Shown here piece by piece: positions 25,947-35,149 of a stretch of 64,000 nt of DNA; position 1 is the first letter of the stretch; every line of letters starts with the position of its first letter. The translations under genes and the position numbers were made by a program. The DNA is taken from positions 62,001 through 126,000 of the forward strand of contig JAOSJU010000002.1 in the NCBI GenBank assembly GCA_027493945.1. Direction: 5' to 3'. The notes beneath the pieces are model-generated. The model was not told where the DNA came from, did no database searches, and worked only from the letters and a program-made list of their open reading frames with translations. The DNA comes from Burkholderiaceae bacterium (lineage in GTDB: Bacteria; Pseudomonadota; Gammaproteobacteria; Burkholderiales; Burkholderiaceae_E).

Positions 25947-26012
25947 TGTATCATGTGTCATCGTGAACGATTCCTGCTTCAATGTCATCCTGCAAAGATG
26001 ACGGTTGATACA
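25947..26012. promoter_or_regulatory. Candidate operator array between the divergent island promoters
   Basis: TGTATCA-TGT-GTCATC at 25947-25962 reappears inverted as GATGAC-GGT-TGATACA at 25997-26012, 13 of 16 positions matching, the mismatches falling only in the three central bases. A further GTCATC half-site is at 25984-25989, forming a second inverted repeat with GATGAC 25997-26002. The array lies midway between the two divergent promoters. It fits an operator for the island TetR regulator, though another regulator is possible. Confidence 0.65.
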
Positions 26013-26051
26013 TCCTACTTCTTCTCTCTGCAAAATCCAGATTCTCAGGCA

Positions 26052-26079
26052 TTGACATCTTGAAGACGAGTCTTATAGA
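26052..26079 (+). promoter_or_regulatory. Sigma70-type promoter of right island operon
   Basis: TTGACA at 26052-26057, 16-nt spacer, TATAGA at 26074-26079. Transcription would start near 26086, leaving about 105 nt of leader before the DUF169 gene. Together with the minus promoter it accounts for the 467-nt gap between genes, which contains no other feature I could support. Confidence 0.7.
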
Positions 26080-26190
26080 CTTTCCGAAACCTGATTCGTT
26101 CTTCGGCTTTTGCCCGGTACGCAATTTCAGGATTTCCCGACGCTGCGAACGAGGCTTGCCCGAATACGCGGCATTCCCGAGGAGGTGGAG

Positions 26191-26958
26191 ATGGACGGCC
26201 AGGACTGGAAGACGATCGTCGCCGAGCTCGACCAGCTACTGAAGCTGAGGTCGGTGCCGTTCGGGATGAAGCTGTTCGAGCGTCGAGATGAGATGGAGGC
26301 GATCCCGAAGATCCGTCGCCCGAAGGCGGTATACACGCTGGACCAGCTTGTTGCGCAGACGGCGCGTCTGGGTTGGACGGTGGGCGTCACCTCGGACGAT
26401 CTCGTTGGCCCCCAGTGCCGGGCGGTGGTCGGCTTGGGCAATGCCAAGGACCCCGAGTGGAAATCGGGCCAGCACATGACTGGCGTCTGGTACGCCACGC
26501 AGGCCGATGCTTCGGCCCACCAGCAGGCAATGCACTGTGTACCGGATGGACGGTACGCGGCTCTGGCAACCTCCCCAATCGCCTCTGGCCGCATTCCCGA
26601 GCCCGACATCGTCCTCTTCTACGCGACACCCGGTGCGATGATGTACTTCATCAACGGCCTTCAGTGGTCGGGCTATCGCCGCTTCGACTGGAGCGTCGTA
26701 GGCGAGTCCGCCTGTGCGGACTCCTGGGGCCGAGCCCTGGTGACCAGGCAACCGAGTCTGTCGATTCCGTGTTTCGCCGAACGTCGATATGGCGGTGTGA
26801 CCGACGAGGAAATGCTCATGGCGCTTCCACCCGAATTTCTGGAGGCGGCAATCAATGGCATGAGGGCGCTCTCCCGGAACGGGCTGCGCTATCCGTTCCC
26901 GGCGTACGGAATCCAGATGGACGTTCGTGCGGGAATGAGCGCGAGCTATTCGAGCTGA
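26191..26958 (+). CDS. DUF169 family protein
   Basis: 255 residues from the ATG giving MDGQDWKTIVAELDQLLKLR, which is preceded by GAGGTGGAG; the track ORF starts earlier with unrelated sequence. Features of the family: KLRSVPFGMKLFERRDEM, the C-terminal SIPCFAERRYGGVTDEEMLM and mid-region PEPDIVLFYATPGAMMYFIN. Conserved Cys and aromatic residues suggest ligand or cofactor binding, but no DUF169 activity is established to my knowledge. First gene of the right operon, upstream of a FAD dehydrogenase and its Fe-S partner. No signal peptide or membrane segment. Confidence 0.82.
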   Translation: MDGQDWKTIVAELDQLLKLRSVPFGMKLFERRDEMEAIPKIRRPKAVYTLDQLVAQTARLGWTVGVTSDDLVGPQCRAVVGLGNAKDPEWKSGQHMTGVWYATQADASAHQQAMHCVPDGRYAALATSPIASGRIPEPDIVLFYATPGAMMYFINGLQWSGYRRFDWSVVGESACADSWGRALVTRQPSLSIPCFAERRYGGVTDEEMLMALPPEFLEAAINGMRALSRNGLRYPFPAYGIQMDVRAGMSASYSS

Positions 26959-27085
26959 CCTGCATCCGAGGCGCCACGATCAGGACGGACGCCCCATTCG
27001 GCGAACGACGTCATCGCGGACGGCGTATGGCATTGCAGACGGGCGCGACTCGAGCATGCAGCCAGACTCCCCAGCACGGAGGGGA

Positions 27086-28545
27086 ATGTATGAATTCAGT
27101 TGGCATATGAGCAACGTGGGCGAATCGCATCCACTGCTCGGACCCCTCAGCGAGATCGTGGGAGTGCACCACGTAGCCGATGAGGATTTCGTACGCAGAT
27201 CGTACACGCGCGGGCCGTTCCAGGTACTCGGCGGCGGCAGCCGGGGTAGAGTCCCCGGCATTGTCGTCAGGCCGGCAGACAGCGATCAGGTCGCGCGGAT
27301 CATGCGCCTGGCGAACGAGTCGCTCACCCCGGTCGTGCCCAAAGGCGGAGGCGGCAGCGCTGCGGCCTTCCCGCCGCATCACGTCGGCCACGACGGAAAC
27401 ATCCTGCTCGACACCACCCGGCTCAATCGTATCGACATCGACCGCGAGGCGATGACGGTCACAGCGCAGTCAGGGGCCATCCTCTCAAACGTGCAGGCCG
27501 AAGCCCGGAAGCGCGGGTTGCATTTCTTCGCGGTGGACGTCCCGGTTCACATGGACACGATCGGGGGCGTCTGCAGTGGCTTTCTCGGGGGCGGCGAGCC
27601 GTCGGACGTCGCCACCGCCGGGCCGATGAACGCGTACTTGCTGGGTCTCACGGTGGTGTTGCCCACCGGCCTGGTGGTCCGGACCGGCGGGGGCCGGGCA
27701 CCAACGTGCGGCAGCCGAAGACACTGCACCGCGAGGCGGGCAGTCCCGACATGACCGGAATGTTCGTGGGCGATGGAGGGGCCTTTGGCATCAAGACCGA
27801 GGCGGCCTACTCGCTGCATCCGGCGCCTACCGCTTACTTTCAGGCCGCCTACGAGATCGGCTCCTCGGAACGGATGTGGGCGGCGTATACGCGGCTGGTC
27901 GAAACTGCGCCGTTTCCCTATACACGACTCCTGGCGTTTCGCGAGCCAGCCGGTACATGGCATTTCTTCGTTGTGATCAGGGGACATAGCGACGAGGAAG
28001 TCGCACTGAAGCGCTCGATCGCCGACGGCATCGTCGCCGAACACGGCGGGGGCGTCGCCAAAGATGGCGCGAACATCACCCGGATCGCGAAAATGTTCTC
28101 TGCACGGCGGCTGGGCCAGCAAGTGCTTCAGAGCGGCTCGGCGATGACCTATTTCGGTGAAGCGCTGATCCCACGGCCGAGCACCCTGGCATATCTGGCG
28201 ACACTCAACAAGCTGATCGACATCGAACTCGAGGAACTTCCCATCGTGAAGCGGGTCGAGTTTACGGTCCCCTTTCTCCGGTCCACGACGATCACGGGCG
28301 TGCTGCTCTACTTCGGCAACGGGACAACGCGCGACACGGTCAGCGAAGTCCTCTACAAGAAGACCTTCCACCAGTTGCACCGCATCATGTCACAGGAATT
28401 CGGTGGATTCACCGAGGCGTGCCAGGGTGAGCCGGCGGCGCTGAACGCCTCGATGTGGTCTCCCGAGTACAGGGAGTTCATGAAGAACATCAAGATGGCG
28501 CTGGATCCGAACGATATTCTGATGCCGTCGCTCTGGAAGATCTGA
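27086..28545 (+). CDS. FAD-linked oxidase/dehydrogenase, copy 2 (frameshift)
   Basis: Two overlapping ORFs form one protein of about 486 residues. N-terminal FAD domain: VVRPADSDQVARIMRLANES, TPVVPKGGGGSAAAFPP, TVTAQSGAILSNVQAEARKR and HMDTIGGVCSGFLGGG; C-terminal domain follows in the second ORF and ends MALDPNDILMPSLWKI. The frames join near 27690 in GGCGGGGGCC; one additional G would give TGGGPGTNVRQP. Start MYEFSWHMSN has a strong GGAGGGGA upstream. Distant homologue of the left-arm FAD protein. 3 nt before the second Fe-S gene, so they likely form a complex. Confidence 0.85.
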
Positions 28546-28548
28546 TTC

Positions 28549-29799
28549 ATGCTGATCAATCTTCTTGCGCTTCGCGAAAACGTCTACAAATGCGTCGGGT
28601 GTGGAGTCTGTCGCGGCATCTGGGAACGCGACGAAGAGGCGATGTGCCCGATTTTCGCCACCCGGATCGGGTTCGAGAGCGGCATGCCACGCGGCATGGT
28701 CACCGTGGCCCAGGATCTTCTGGAGGGTCACGTCAACCTCTCGCGTGCGATGGCCAATGCGTTCTACCGCTGCACGGATTGCGGGGCATGCGCAACGAAC
28801 TGCAATGCACTTTCGCGAACCGGCGAGCATATTATCGACGTACCGCGGGTTGCACGTGCGCTCCGTGCCGATCTGGTCGAGAGTTCGCTGGCGCCCCCTG
28901 CAGCCCGCGATGTCTTCAAGGCGCTCATCGCCACCGGTAACGCGTTCGGGCAGCCACCGGAACGGCGCGGCGACTGGGCTCGAAAATCGGGAGTCGAGCA
29001 GTTCGGACCTGGGCATGAGTTCCTGCTGTATGTCGGCGACGTCGGATCGTACGACGAAAGAGGTCAGGCGATGGCGCGCTCGGTCGCGCGACTGCTGCGC
29101 GCCGCAGGCATCTCCTTCGGCATCCTCGGCGAGCGCGAAGTCAGCGACGGCAACGACGTGAAGGCAATGGGTGAACTGGCATTGTTCGAGCATCTGGCCA
29201 AGACCAATATCGACGCCTTTCTCGACGCCGGCGTGCGCAAGATAATCTGCCTGGATCCTCACAGCTACAACTGCTTCACCAACGACTATCCTTCGCTTGG
29301 CGGAAAGTTCGATGTCTGGCACTACACGCAGCTCACGAAGGATCTCGCCCTCAGGGTCGGCCGGCGCGATTCGGTCGATCCTGCGCGGGATGCGACAGGC
29401 GTAGCCCCACGCTCGCAAACCTCGCGGGTCGCCTATCACGACCCGTGCTACCTCGGCCGGAAGAACGGCGAGTTCGAGGCGCCGAGGCGAAGCCTGTCGG
29501 CTGCAGGCGCGGACCTGGTCGAGATGCCGAGAAGTCGCCGGAATTCGTTCTGTTGCGGCGGAGGATCTGGAAACTTCTACACCGACTTGCTCGGCGGCGG
29601 CGTGAACAGTGCAGCCCGCGTCAGGGTTCGCGAGGCCGCCGCAACAGGCGCGGAGATCATTGCTGTGGCCTGCCCGATGTGCTCGAAGATGCTCGACGAT
29701 GCCGTCAAGAGCGAAAACCTCGACGGGCGCCTGAAGGTGACGGATATCGCACAGTTCATCCTGGCTGAATCGGAACATGAGCCGCGTCATGCCCATTGA
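28549..29799 (+). CDS. (Fe-S)-binding CCG-domain oxidoreductase subunit, copy 2
   Basis: 416 residues. N-terminal clusters CVGCGVCRGIWERDEEAMCP and CTDCGACATNC; CCG domains with LLYVGDVGSYDERG and YHDPCYLGRKNGEFEAPRRS, then SFCCGGGSGNFY and VACPMCSKMLDDA. Homologous along its length to the left-arm protein but well diverged, so the duplication is old or the two were acquired separately. Likely electron acceptor for the FAD dehydrogenase just upstream. Followed after 63 nt by livH. Confidence 0.88.
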   Translation: MLINLLALRENVYKCVGCGVCRGIWERDEEAMCPIFATRIGFESGMPRGMVTVAQDLLEGHVNLSRAMANAFYRCTDCGACATNCNALSRTGEHIIDVPRVARALRADLVESSLAPPAARDVFKALIATGNAFGQPPERRGDWARKSGVEQFGPGHEFLLYVGDVGSYDERGQAMARSVARLLRAAGISFGILGEREVSDGNDVKAMGELALFEHLAKTNIDAFLDAGVRKIICLDPHSYNCFTNDYPSLGGKFDVWHYTQLTKDLALRVGRRDSVDPARDATGVAPRSQTSRVAYHDPCYLGRKNGEFEAPRRSLSAAGADLVEMPRSRRNSFCCGGGSGNFYTDLLGGGVNSAARVRVREAAATGAEIIAVACPMCSKMLDDAVKSENLDGRLKVTDIAQFILAESEHEPRHAH

Positions 29800-29862
29800 G
29801 CCGGGGTTCGATACTGGTTATCGCGACAACGGCGTCCAGCCCCTCACCAGTTGTGCCCGGTC

Positions 29863-30741
29863 ATGACGAAGATTGTCGACATCGCAATCAACGGCCTCGT
29901 TTTTGGCGGCGTGTACGCGATTCTCAGCGTCGGATTCGCATTGATCTTCGGCGTGACGCGGATTCTCAACATGGCGCATACGGCGCTATACATGCTCGCG
30001 GCCTTCCTGATCCTCGCCGGAATTTCCGCCTTCCAGTTACCGCTCCTGCTGTCCATCATCGGAGCGATCATCGTCACCACCGCGTTCGGCATGCTCGTCT
30101 TCAAGCTCCTGTACGACAGAGTGAAGGAACACCAGAACGCGGTGATGATCATCTCGGTTGCCGTGGCCCTCATTCTCCAGGAAGTGCTGCTCCTGACGGT
30201 CGGCGGCCACTATCGAGGAATTCCGCCCTTCAGCAAGGGATTCGTCACCCTGTTCGGCTCCGGGGTGACACACCAGCATCTGATCGCGATCCTGATGTGC
30301 GGGGTGGTGCTGCTGAGCCTCTGGCTGCTGCTGACGCGCACATCGTTGGGGCAAGCCATTCGTGCCGTCGCCCAGGACCGGGAAGTGGCGACGCTGATGG
30401 GCATCGACATCAGCAGGATCCTGCTCGTCGTTATGGGGATCTCGACGGCTCTCGCAGCGCTGGCCGCCGCGGTGGTCGCCCCGATCCAGGTTCTCAGCCC
30501 CTTGATGTGGGTTCAGCCACTCACCATTGTGCTCGCGGCGGTGGTCATCGGTGGGCTCGGAAGTATCGGCGGAAGTGTCATCGGCGCCTTCGTCCTGGGT
30601 TACACCGAGGCGATCGTGGTGAATCTGTTGCCAAGCGGCGGCTACCTGGCCGCACCGGCCGCCATGCTGATTCTGATCGTCGTACTGCTCATCCGGCCCG
30701 AAGGGTTGCGTGGTGTCGTGTTCGAAGAGGAGCGCATTTGA
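29863..30741 (+). CDS. Branched-chain-type ABC transporter permease LivH
   Basis: 292 residues, about eight hydrophobic segments, inner membrane. Family motifs: INGLVFGGVYAILSVGFALI at the N-terminus and RAVAQDREVATLMGIDISRI in the cytoplasmic coupling loop, with VIGGLGSIGGSVIGAFVLGY near the end. Start is the ATG giving MTKIVDIAING; a TTG 12 nt upstream is the track start. The stop overlaps the livM ATG by one base (TGATG). Given the neighbouring CoA ligase and oxidoreductases, the imported compound is more likely an organic or aromatic acid than an amino acid. Confidence 0.9.
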   Translation: MTKIVDIAINGLVFGGVYAILSVGFALIFGVTRILNMAHTALYMLAAFLILAGISAFQLPLLLSIIGAIIVTTAFGMLVFKLLYDRVKEHQNAVMIISVAVALILQEVLLLTVGGHYRGIPPFSKGFVTLFGSGVTHQHLIAILMCGVVLLSLWLLLTRTSLGQAIRAVAQDREVATLMGIDISRILLVVMGISTALAALAAAVVAPIQVLSPLMWVQPLTIVLAAVVIGGLGSIGGSVIGAFVLGYTEAIVVNLLPSGGYLAAPAAMLILIVVLLIRPEGLRGVVFEEERI

Positions 30742-31837
30742 TGAAGGGTAACCTGGCGCTCCTCGTCTCCTGGATCCGCGGCGAGGTCATCGACATACCA
30801 GGCCGCGTCATCGCGGTACTGTTCCTTGGGGTACTCCTGCTCGTGCCGTTCGTGGCGCCGAATCCGTACTACCTCCGGATCATCGCACTCGCGGCGATCT
30901 TCGCGATCTACGCCGCCAGTTGGGACGTGCTCTCCGGCGTGACGGGCCAACTCAACCTGGGCCACGGGTTGTTCTTCGGCGTGGCCGCCTACTTGGCCGC
31001 GCTCATGAACCTTCATGCCGACATCGGGCCCTGGCTCGGCATTCCGCTCGGCGCACTCGGTGCGATGGTCATCGGGGTCACTGTCGGATTGCCGGCGCTC
31101 AGGTTGCGCGGCATCTACCGGCGCTCGTGACGCTGGCTTTCCCTGTCATCGCAAGCGCGCTCGTGTTCGTGTTCCCGAACTTCACCGGCGGCGAGGTCGG
31201 ATTGTCCGGTGTCCGCTCGCTGGCCGAATCCCGGGTGACCGCATACTATGTCGTGATTGCAGTGTTCGTCGCTTCGGTTCTCGTCATGTGGAAGCTCGCC
31301 GACCCGAAGAGCAAGATCATCCGGATCGGCGTCATCCTGCACGCGATACGTCAGGATGAAATCACCGCCCGGGCATCCGGGATCAACAGCGTCCGGTACA
31401 AACTCCTCGCGTTCGCTGTCAGTGGTTTCTTCGCCGGAATCGCCGGCGGACTGTACGTGCACTTCATCCGGGTTGCGGGCCCCGGCATGTTCGATCTCTT
31501 CTTTTCGTTCCAGGTCGTGCTCTGGAGCATCTTCGGCGGAATCGGGACGATCTATGGCGCCGTCGCCGGTGTCTTCATCCTGTATCCGACGATCGAATTC
31601 CTGAGTCTGGCGGAGCAGGCGGAACCCTACAAGATCATTGCATTCGGCAGTGTGCTGATTCTGACCCTGCTGTTCATGCCGGAGGGCCTCGCTGTCTGGG
31701 TCATCGACAGAATCGAAACGAAGTGCCTGCGCTGCAAGGTCGTCAACTTCTCGGCCCGCAAGCACTGCAGGGCGTGCGGGGCCCCTCTGGTTCGTGAACT
31801 GGACCCGGCCGATGCCGATCCCGCCAGGCCTGCGTGA
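30741..31837 (+). CDS. Branched-chain-type ABC transporter permease LivM with C-terminal zinc ribbon (frameshift)
   Basis: Permease partner of LivH. N-terminal half from MKGNLALLVSWIRGEVIDIP to LPALRLRGIY; C-terminal half from LVTLAFPVIASALVFVFPNF. One missing base near 31122 (ATCTACCGGCGCTC, expected Ile-Tyr-Leu-Ala-Leu) joins them into about 365 residues. Coupling loop: HAIRQDEITARASGINSVRY. After the last membrane segment there is an added cytoplasmic tail CLRCKVVNFSARKHCRACGA, a CxxC-x12-CxxC zinc-ribbon pattern not usual in LivM. Stop is 57 nt before the CoA ligase. Confidence 0.87.
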
Positions 31838-31894
31838 CCAAGGGCAATGCAGGTGAGCGCACGAACAGGAACTTGCGAGCAATTAGGAGACGGT

Positions 31895-33602
31895 ATGGGA
31901 GACAACACGAACGATCCAGACATTGCTAGCGAGCGTTCGCGCGCCTCGGTCGTCGAGGGGCTGGGGATTTCCTTTCCCGTTACGACGATCGGCGATCTCT
32001 TCGACACCGTGGCGGGAAAGTGGGCGAATCGAACCGCGATCGTCTTCTATGGTCGCAAGTTCTCGTTCCGGGAGTTACGCGAGAAAGTCGACAAGTTGGC
32101 TGGCGCCCTCATGGGACTGGGCGTTCGCAAAGGCGACAGAATCGCAATGATGTTGCTGAACTCGCCCGAATACGCGATCACGTTCTTTGCGGCAGCGAAG
32201 ATCGGTGCGGTGGTGACACCGATCAGCCCGGTGTACGTTTCCTCGGAGGTCAAGCACCAACTCGAGGACAGTGGTGCCGGGGTTGTCGTATGCATGGACA
32301 TGCTCTACGAGACGATCGAGAAGTCGGGGGTTTTGGTCGACGAGGTGATCCTCGTCGATGTCACCGAATCCCTGCCGCTCACACGCAAGCTCTTCGGCAA
32401 GAGCATCCTGCGGAACGTCTACACGGACAAGGCGAAAAATCAGTCCGGCCACCACAACAACCGACGCATTCACCGGATCGGTGAACTCATCTCGAGGTCG
32501 GATGCCACGCCGCCACGGGTCGACATCGATCCTGAACGTGACCTCATCGCCTTGCCGTACACAGGCGGAACGACCGGCGCTCCCAAGGGTGTCCAGATCA
32601 CGCATCACAACGTCGTGGCGAACCTTCTTCAGTTGAATGCGTCGCTGCCGTGTCTCGAGGAGGGCAAGGAAACCAGCGTCTCGTACATGCCCTTCTACCA
32701 TGCCGCGGGGCAGAGCCTGAGCCTGATCCTGTGCACGCTGAACGGCTACACACAGGTTGTTCTCACCACCCCTGACCTGGACGAAATCGTGCAAGCGATC
32801 ATCCGATACGGTGCCACGTTCTTCGTCGGCGCGCCGGCAATCTACGAATCCCTGAAGGACTTCGAGAAATCGGGACGGATCGACTGGCGACGTCTCAAGG
32901 TCCTCATCTGCGGCGCCGATGCGCTTCACGAGCACACGGCCAACGAATGGAAGACTCGCTGGGGCGTGACCCTGACCGAGGGATACGGGATGACCGAAAC
33001 GACCGGCGGCACGCACATGAATCCACTTGGGGCGCAGCGTGTCGGCTCCGTCGGGAAGCCGATGGCGGGCGTGTCGGCCGTCCTTCTGGATCCAGACGTC
33101 GATGCATACGCGGCACCCGGCGAGAAAGGCGAGATCGGGGTACGGGGGCCCGCAGGTCGGACTCGGGTACTGGAAGCGTCCGGAAGCCACCCGGGAATGC
33201 CAGGCGGTGATCGAGGGCATCACCTGGTGGCGAACAGGCGATATCGCCCGGGTCGACGACGACGGATACTTCTACTTCTACGAGAGAAAGCGCGACCTGA
33301 TCAAGTACAAGGGCCTGCGGGTGTTTGCGCGCGAGGTCGAAGAGGTATTGATGGCGCACCCGATGATCAAGAGTGTCGGGGTGGTCGGCGTGCCTGACCA
33401 GAAGGTCGGCGAGAACGTCAAGGCGGTGATCGTCCTCGAGACCGACGCGCACGGACTCCTGACCGAGGGGCAGATCCTCGAGTTCTGCGAGGACAAGCTG
33501 GCTCACTACAAAATTCCGAGGATCATCGAGTTCGTCGGGGAAATCCCCAGAACGGACATCGGCAAGGTCTCTCGTCGAGAGATCCGTGAGGAGACCCAGT
33601 GA
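31895..33602 (+). CDS. AMP-dependent acyl-CoA synthetase/ligase (frameshift)
   Basis: Activates a carboxylic acid to its CoA thioester with ATP. About 568 residues. Motifs: ALPYTGGTTGAPKGVQITHH (P-loop), GYGMTETTGGTHMNPLG (A5), then after the frame change WWRTGDIARVDDDGYFYFYE (A7) and VGEIPRTDIGKVSRREIREE (A10 with the catalytic Lys). The frames join near 33150 at CGGGGGCCCGCAGG; removing one C gives VRGPQVGLGYW. Start MGDNTNDPD has TAGGAGA upstream. It sits inside the transporter operon and its stop overlaps livG by one base, so import and CoA activation are coupled genetically. Confidence 0.9.
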
Positions 33603-34378
33603 TGCACGAACCCCTCTTGGTCGTCCGGAACTTGACCAAGGCATACGGCGGGATCCTTCCGGCCAACAACCTGAACTTCGAGATCCATCACGACGAGATC
33701 GTCGGGATCATCGGGCCGAACGGCGCCGGGAAGTCGACGCTGATGCGGCTCATTGCCGGTGTCCTCAGGCCGACCTCCGGACAGATCCTCTTCAAAGGCA
33801 CCGACATTACGGGGCAGGAGATCTCCAAGACGGTCAACATGGGGCTCGCCTCCACGTTCCAGATCGTGCGACCGTTCCGGCACCTTCCGGTGATCGCCAA
33901 CGTCATGGTCGGATGCCTGTCACCTCGATCGAAGCGGAAGGGCGAATGGGTGAAGACGGTCGAGCAGCGCGCGGCCAATGCCCTCGAATTCTGCGGCATC
34001 GCCGATCTTGCGAAGGAATCAGCCTCGGTGCTGTCGCACGGCGACCTCAAGCGACTCGAGCTCGCACGGGCGATCGCGACCGAACCCGATCTGCTTCTGC
34101 TCGACGAACCCCTGGGCGGCCTGAATCCGACCGAAGCAAGACTGGTCGCGCGCTCGCTCAAGCGACTTCACAAGGGAGGCCGGTTCGGTCGTCTCCATAG
34201 CGAAGGACCGGCGATGATGATCGTCGAGCACAAGCTTTCCGAACTGATGTCGATCGTCGACAGGGTGATCGTCATCAACCTCGGCAAGATCATCGCGATC
34301 GGGTCGCCGGAAGAGATCGTCAAGAACGATGCCGTAATCGAAGCCTATCTCGGAAGGGACAACAGCCTTGCAGCTTAA
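33602..34378 (+). CDS. Branched-chain-type ABC transporter ATP-binding protein LivG
   Basis: 258 residues. Walker A GPNGAGKST, Q-loop STFQIVRPF, signature VLSHGDLKRLELARAI (LSHGD in place of LSGGQ, as LivG proteins vary here), Walker B LLLLDEPLGG and H-loop MMIVEHKLSELM. The ATG overlaps the ligase stop (TGATG); a GTG one codon upstream is the track start. Energises import with LivF on the cytoplasmic side of LivHM. Confidence 0.9.
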   Translation: MHEPLLVVRNLTKAYGGILPANNLNFEIHHDEIVGIIGPNGAGKSTLMRLIAGVLRPTSGQILFKGTDITGQEISKTVNMGLASTFQIVRPFRHLPVIANVMVGCLSPRSKRKGEWVKTVEQRAANALEFCGIADLAKESASVLSHGDLKRLELARAIATEPDLLLLDEPLGGLNPTEARLVARSLKRLHKGGRFGRLHSEGPAMMIVEHKLSELMSIVDRVIVINLGKIIAIGSPEEIVKNDAVIEAYLGRDNSLAA

Positions 34379-35117
34379 AGTTCAGGGCCTGTCGGTTCGT
34401 TACGACCAGGCGACGGTCCTCAACAACGCCGCGCTCGAGGTCGGCAAGGGCGAGGTCGTCGGCATTATCGGTCCGAACGGTGCCGGGAAGACAACCCTGC
34501 TCCGGGCGATCGTCGGTCTGGTTGGCTGGGAGCGTGAGTCGCTCAAGGGAACTGTCGGCGGGAAAATCACTCTGCGCGGGAGCGTGCTCCTGAATGGGGA
34601 GGAGATCTCGCATCTACCTCCGAACGAGATCGTGCGTCGCGGGCTCGTGCTCTGCCCCGAGCGCGGGCGTCCCTTCAGGGAGATGACCGTCCGGGAGAAC
34701 CTCGAGGTCGGGGCCTACCTGGCTAGGAGCAAGGCGGTGGTCGAGGAGCGGCTCGCGCGCGTCTTCGAGCTCTTTCCGATCCTCGAGGAACGCCAGAACC
34801 AGATCTCCGGGATCCTCTCAGGTGGCGAACGGACGATGCTGGCAATCAGCAGATCATTGATGTCGGATGTGCAGCTGCTCGTGATCGACGAGCCGTCGGT
34901 AGGGCTTGCGCCGCTCGTCAAGGATCTTCTTTGCGAGCGGATCAAGGATATCCATCGAATGGGGATCACGGTCCCGGTCACCGAGCAGGACATCGGTTTT
35001 GCGTTCAAGCTGATCCAGCGAAGCTACGTGCTTTCGCAGGGCCAGATGATCGCGTCGGGTACTCCGGAAGCGTTACTGTCCGACGACATGATTCGGAAGA
35101 CGTATCTGGGGTTGTAA
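34368..35117 (+). CDS. Branched-chain-type ABC transporter ATP-binding protein LivF
   Basis: 249 residues. Walker A GPNGAGKTT, Q-loop CPERGRPFREMTVRENL, signature ILSGGERTMLAISRSL, Walker B LLVIDEPSVGLAP, and TEQDIG in the H-loop position, where LivF proteins usually carry Gln. TTG start, overlapping the livG end by 11 nt, which suggests coupled translation. Residues 60-75 carry a short insertion relative to typical LivF, around WERESLKGTVGGK. Confidence 0.9.
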   Translation: MQLKVQGLSVRYDQATVLNNAALEVGKGEVVGIIGPNGAGKTTLLRAIVGLVGWERESLKGTVGGKITLRGSVLLNGEEISHLPPNEIVRRGLVLCPERGRPFREMTVRENLEVGAYLARSKAVVEERLARVFELFPILEERQNQISGILSGGERTMLAISRSLMSDVQLLVIDEPSVGLAPLVKDLLCERIKDIHRMGITVPVTEQDIGFAFKLIQRSYVLSQGQMIASGTPEALLSDDMIRKTYLGL

Positions 35118-35149
35118 GTCAGTCAACGACACAGAGAGGAGACTCCGGT

